A stretch of 64,000 nucleotides of DNA, taken from Gammaproteobacteria bacterium. Its GTDB lineage: Bacteria > Pseudomonadota > Gammaproteobacteria > Thiohalomonadales > Thiohalomonadaceae. The stretch is taken from NCBI GenBank assembly GCA_003252455.1, contig QKED01000094.1, forward strand, positions 39,773-103,772, written 5' to 3'. The translations under genes were made by a program, and so were the position numbers. Below the pieces are notes generated by a model. The model was not told the DNA's origin, did no database searches, and worked only from the letters and a program-made list of their open reading frames with translations. The first letter of the stretch is position 1, and the number at the start of each line of letters is the position of its first letter. Shown piece after piece: positions 43,601-49,600 of this stretch.

Positions 43601-46600
43601 ACGTTGATACTGAAGCTGGCGCCGACCGCCTGCTGCGACACCGAGGCGCCGGTGACCACGGCGAAACCGGCGGCGGTGGTGATGAGCTGGCTGTCGTTGC
43701 GCGCCTTGAGCGCCACCGCCCCCTCGGCCACCACCTCGGAGTCGCTGATGTAGGCGCGCGTCTCGCCGCCCCCGGCGAGTATGTTCATCGCCAGGGCGAG
43801 GCCGTAGCCCGACTGGCTGGTGGAGGAGAAGCCGCCAGCGCCGAGGGTGATGCCGAGCGCACCGGCCAGGGCCAGCACATCGCCCTCCTCCTTCGCCTTC
43901 ACGGTGACGTCGCCCGCCGTGTGCACCACGCTGCCCTGTTCGATCTCGGCCCGCACACCGTTGGCCACGGCGTTGATCGCCACCGACCCGGCGAGGGTGA
44001 AGTTGCCGCTGGCCCCGGCCCCGGAGACCGCCACCGCCACCAGGTCGGCGTCGTTGTGGCCGCTGACGAAGAGGTCGCCGCTGAGGTCGAGGCTGGAGGC
44101 GGTGACCAGCGCCTGGGTGTCGTTCTGCAGCACGTTGAGCACCAGGGAACCGGCGCCACCCTCGGAGTTGCTGGTGGAGATGGCGATGGCCACGGCACCG
44201 GCGCCGACGTAGACCTGGGTGTCGTTCTGCGCCACCACGTCCACATCCGCCGCGCTCAGGTTGGCGTAGTAGAGGGTGGCGTAGGTGTTGGTGGTGAGCA
44301 CGGTGATCACCGCGTCCGCCGCCCCGGCGACACTGCTGGTGGCGGCGCTGGTGGCGCCGGAGAAGCCGGCCCAGCCACTGCCGCTGGTCCAACTGCTGCC
44401 GGTGCTGGCGGAGACCGCGGCGGCCAGCGCCACGGTGATCACCTCGCCACTGCTGGCGGCCTGGATCAGCGCGTTGCCGCCGACGGTGACGCTGCCGGTG
44501 GCGAGCAGGCGGTCGGCGATGCTGTGCTCGCCCACCCCGGCGCCGCTGGCGTCGAGGTCGATGGCCAGCGGGGTGCTGGCGGTGGCGTTCGCCGAGGTGG
44601 TGGCGAGCTGGATGGTGTGGTCGTCGACGACGATGACGTAGTAGGTGCTCCCGGCGGTGAGGCCGCCGATCGGGTCGACATCGGTCTCGTAGGTCACCTG
44701 GTCGCCGTCGCTGAAGCCGTGCAGGGTGGCGAAGGTGATGGTGTCGGCGGCGCCGTCCACCACCGGGGTGGGGGCGATCTGCGCGGCGATGGCGTGGGCG
44801 CTGCCGCTGGCATCGCCCGCGTCGAGTTCGACCAGCTCGGGGTCGCTGCTGAGCGCCTCCTCCTCGGTCTCGGCCAGCTCGATGGTCTGGCTGTCGACCA
44901 CCACCACGTAGTAGACGGTGCCCGCCGCCAGGCCGCCGATGGGGTCGCCCGTGCCGGGGGTGTAGAGCACCGCGTCGCCGCTGCTGAAGCCGTGGGCGTA
45001 GCCCAGGTCGATGGCGTCGCCGCTCACCGCCGAGCTGGGGTCGAAGACCCGCCCGAGGCCGTGGTTGTCGCCGCTGGCGTCGCTCGCATCGAGGGTCAGG
45101 CGCAGGCTGTGGGCGGTGCCGGTGGCGCTGCTGGTATCGAGGGTGATGCGGTTGTCGACCTGGAAGAACTGCGCGCTGGATGCGCTCAGCGCGGTGAGGT
45201 CGATGCGCGCCTCGGTGCGCGTCAGCTGGTGGTAGTCGCCACTGCTGGCGACCGGGGTGAGGGTGATGGCGGTGCCCGCCTCGGCGTTGGCCACGCTGGT
45301 GGCGAGGCGGATGCGCGTGCCGAAGCCCTCCTCCTCGTTGTCGCCGTCGAGCACGATGGCGTAGTAGGTGGCGCCGTCGGTCAGGCCGATGCTGCCGGAG
45401 CCCTGGGTGTAGACCAGCGCGTCGCCGGTGGTGAGGCCGTGCTCGCGGTAGAGTTCGAGGGTCTCGTAGCTGCCGTTGCCGTCGCTGTCGAGCAGGCCGC
45501 TGGTGAGTTCGCCGCTGCTGGCGTCGAAGTAGATCGGCGTGGCGGAGGTGGCGTCCGCCTCGCTCGCGGCCAGGGCGATGTGGGTGTCGTCGACGTAGAT
45601 GGTGTAGTAGCGCTCGCCGTCCACCAGGCCGCCGATGGTGGTGTCGCCGTGGTAGATGACGGCGTCGCCGCTGGCGAAGTTGTGCGCCGCGCCGAGGTCG
45701 ATGGTCTCGGCGCTCGCGTCCACCGTGCCGGTGCCGGCGTAGAGCCCGGCGAGCAGGTTGTGGGCCACGCCGGTGGCGTCACTCGGGTCGAGGTCGATGG
45801 CGCTGCCCGCCAAGGCGTTGGCGCGGCTGCTGGCGAGTTGCAGGCTGTTGTCGTCGTCGCCCTCGATGACCCAATAGGTGGTGCCGTCGCTGAGGCCGCC
45901 GATGGCCACGCCACCGCCCGTGGTGTAGCGCACCGGGTCGCCGGTGGTAAAGCCGTGGGCGTAGCCGAGCAGGATCAGGTCGTAGTCGCCGCTCACCTGG
46001 CCGGTGGGGTCGAAGCTGTTGTCGAGGCCGTCGAAGGCCCCGGCGTAGGTGCTGGAGAGGCCGAGGGTGGTGCCCTCCACCTGGGTGACGTAGTAGGTCT
46101 CGCCATCGCTGAGGCCGTCGATGACGTTGCCGCCACCGCTGCTGTAGACCACCGCGTCGCCGACCTGGAAGTTGTGGCTGTAGCCGAGGTCGATCTGCAG
46201 GCTACCCGCATCGGCGGGCTCGAAGCTCTGGTTCGACTCGCCGCTGGCGCGCCCGAGGGTGATGGCGGTGTCGCTGGCGCTCTGCACGTAGTAGCTCTCG
46301 CCGTCCACCAGGCCCCCGATGGTGAGGCCGCCGCCCGAGGTGTAGACCACCTGGTCGCCGACGCTGAGGCCGTGGTCGTAGCCCAGCTCGATGCTGTCGT
46401 CGGACTGCACGCCGACGCCGGGGGCAAAGTCGGTATCGAGGCTCAGCTCCTCGTTGCCGATGCCCGCCTCGGTGCGGCGGTCCATGGTGTTGATGGCGAG
46501 CGAGATCCCGGCGCCCTCGTTCTTACCCAGGGTGAGGCCGCCGACGCCGCTGTAGAGGTTGGACTCGTCCTCGGCCAGCACCAGCAGGGAGAGGTCGGTG

Positions 46601-49600
46601 TAGACGTAGTCGCTGTCCTTACTGGTGATGTGCGCGTCGTCGAGGGAGGCGATGTCGTCGTAGACGCTCAGCTCGGTGTAATCCTCCGGCAGCAGGAAGT
46701 GGGCCGTGCCGCTGGTGCCGCTGGCGGCGAGGTCGATGGCGATGCCGTCGCGTGCATCGGCGCTGCTGCTGGCGAGCTGTAGGATGGTGTCGTCGACCAC
46801 GATGGCGTAGTAGGTCTCGCCGTCCACCAGGCCGTCGATCACCCCGCCGCCGTTGCTCAGGTAGGTGAGCGGCTGGCCGTCGATGAGGTTGTGGTCGTAG
46901 CCGAGGTCGAGGGTGTCGGCGTCGGCATCCAGCGCGTCGAGGGCGACGAAGCCGGGGTAGAGGGAGTGAGCCTCGCCATCGGTGGCGTCGAGGTCGAGGT
47001 CGATGGCGGTGCCCACCAGGGCGTTGGCGTAGCTGCTGGCCAGCTGTAGCTCGGTGGTCTCGCCGTCGGCGACGATGGCGTAGTAGGTGGTGCCATCGCT
47101 CAGGCCGCCGATGGCGGTGTCGCCGCCGCTCTGGTAGTAGACCGCGTCACCCGTGGCGAGGTCGTGCTCGTAGGGCAGGGTGATGGTGTCGGCGTCGACG
47201 TCGACGCGGGTGGCACCGCTGTCGTCGTCGATGATGGCGTCGGGGGTGAACTGGGCGTAGTCGCTGAACAGGCCGTCGCTGGAGACCGTGTCTTCATCGC
47301 GCGCCAGGCGGATGAGGCCGGAGCCGACGACGATCACCGCGCTCTCGTCGATGCGCGCCAGGGTGCGGTTGTCGATGTGCAGCCACTCGATGGCACCGTT
47401 CATGGCGAAGCCGTCGGCGATGCCGCCCTGCAGGGCGATGGCGACGTTCTGCGCCTGGTTGTCGGCGTAGAGCAGCAGCGAGGCGGCGTCGACCTGCGCC
47501 TCGGACTTGATCAGCGCGGTGGTGTCGTTCGCGTAGTAGACCGCCATGCCGGAGAAGCCGACCCCGGTGCCACCGGTGGCGTTGAACGGCGCCAGCGGCG
47601 AACCGACGAAGTTGACCGTGTCGTTCTCCCCCTGGGCGACCACGGAGAGGTCCCCGGCGACACTCACCACGGCGCCGTTGCCGAGGTAGGCGTGGGTCGC
47701 GTTGTCCAGCACCAGGGCGTTGATGCTGAAGCCGTAGGCGTTGTCCTTGGCGGCGGCGATCGCCTCGGCCCAGGAGGTGAAGAAGCCGTTCTGGATACCG
47801 AGGTTGAAGTTGAGCTTGTCGAGGATGTCGGTGAGACCGTCGATCTTGTGCCACTGGATCTCGTAGGGGATGCGCGTCTCGGCGCGCACGCTGAGGTCGC
47901 CGTCCACCGTCACCGTGGCGCCGTCGCCGATATAGGCGTCGGAGCTGTTCTCGGTGATGCCCACCGCCAGCGCCGCGCTGCCGCCGCTCTCGCGCGGGCT
48001 GTAGCTGGCGCTGGAGTTCAAGAAGGCGAAGGCGCTGGTCTCCGGCATCTCCTCCACCACGGAGAGGATCGAGACGCTGCCGCCCGCATCCAGGCTCGCC
48101 CCGGCGCCGACCGCGGCGACGCCGGTGTTGAAGTAGTGGCCGTAGGCGAAGCCACCGGCGATGCCGCGCTCGGTCATGTGCACCAGGCCGCTGGAGACAC
48201 TGCTCAGGCCGCTCACTCCGGTGAAGACCGAGCTGAGGGCATTGAGACCCCCCCCCACCAACTGGGTGGAGAGCAGGTTGCCGATCTTGGTGGAGGTGCC
48301 GACGGTGGCGCTGCCGCTGACGTCGTTGGTCGAGACGTTGAGGTCGACGCTGATGGTGACGTTGCCGCCCACCACGGCGCTGCCGAGCAGCTGCGCCTGT
48401 GCCTCGTTCTCGGTCACCGCCACGGCGAGACCGATGCCCAGGGTACCGTCGTTGTGTGCGTAGCTGGAGGCGGAGACGTCGTGCTCCTTTTCGCTCTCGG
48501 CGAAGAGGGTCAGGTCGCCGCCGATATCGAGGCTCGAATCGGCGCTGACCTCGACCTTGGTCACGGTGTCGGCATAGCCACCGGCGAGGGTGACGTTGAT
48601 CGACTCCACCGTGGAGCTGAAGCCGAGCAGCGCCTGCACCGCCGCCACCGAGAGGCCGCTGAGGGTCTCGGAGTGGAGGGTGGCGTCGCCCGTGGTGGTG
48701 ATCTGCGCGCCGTTACTCAGGGTCACCTTGGCCAGGGTGTCGGTCTGACCGTAGGCCACCCCCAGGTAGTAGGAGACGGTGCGCACGGAGGCCTCGGCGC
48801 CGCCGAAGGTCTCCATCAACAGGCTGTCGGCCTCGATGCTGCCGCCGCTCATGGCGATGGTGGCGTCGGCGTTGGAGTAGGCGACACCGCCGATGAGGTT
48901 GAGGCTGGCGAAGAACTCCAGCACGTTCTCGCCCAGGTCGGCGAAGTCGGAGTCGTCGTCGAACAGCGAGACGGCGTCGGCGTCCGCCTCGATGCTCACC
49001 GTGCCACCGCGCAGGGTGGCGTTGGTGAGGGTGACGTCGGCCACCGCGTCGCGGTAGTCGTAGACCAGCGCCGCGAGCAGCCCGTCGACCGAGTCGACCG
49101 TGGCGTGCAGGGTGAGGTCACCGGCGCTGTAGCTGCTGCCCGCCTCCACGTCGGTGAGCAGCGCGGCGCCGCTGGCGACCTCGATGCTGGCGGCCTTGAG
49201 CTTGAGGTCGCCGGAGTGGCCGGTGGAGACGGCGCTCAGCGGGTCGGCGCTGCTGTCGGCTAGGTTGCGGGTGGAGAGGGTGGCGCCGGCCTGCACCTCG
49301 ATGTAGGTGGCCTTGAGGGTGAGGTCGCCGCCGTCGGTGTCGAGGTCGCCGAGATAGAGGGTGCCGATGTAGCCGTCCACCGCGTCGACGGTGAAGCTGG
49401 TGTAGTCGCTCAGCACCACCTCCTGGTCGCCGCTGGTGGCGGAGTCGAAGTCGTAGCTATAGCTGGCGCCGTCGGCGCTCCAGGCGAGCTTGCCGTCGAT
49501 GTTCTTCAGGTAGAGGTCGTTCTGCGCCAGGGCGCTGAAGCTGACGCCGTCGCTCCCCAGGTCGACGCTAAAGTCCGCCGCCTCGGCCAGCGCCGCGAGC

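Noticed and set aside
38386..46782. Very long plus-strand open frame as a gene
   Set aside because: It lies wholly opposite giant A, whose frame has LEPR-XLL, IGGL and other protein features. The antisense translation is low-complexity Ala/Gly/Val/Asp with no recognisable domain.
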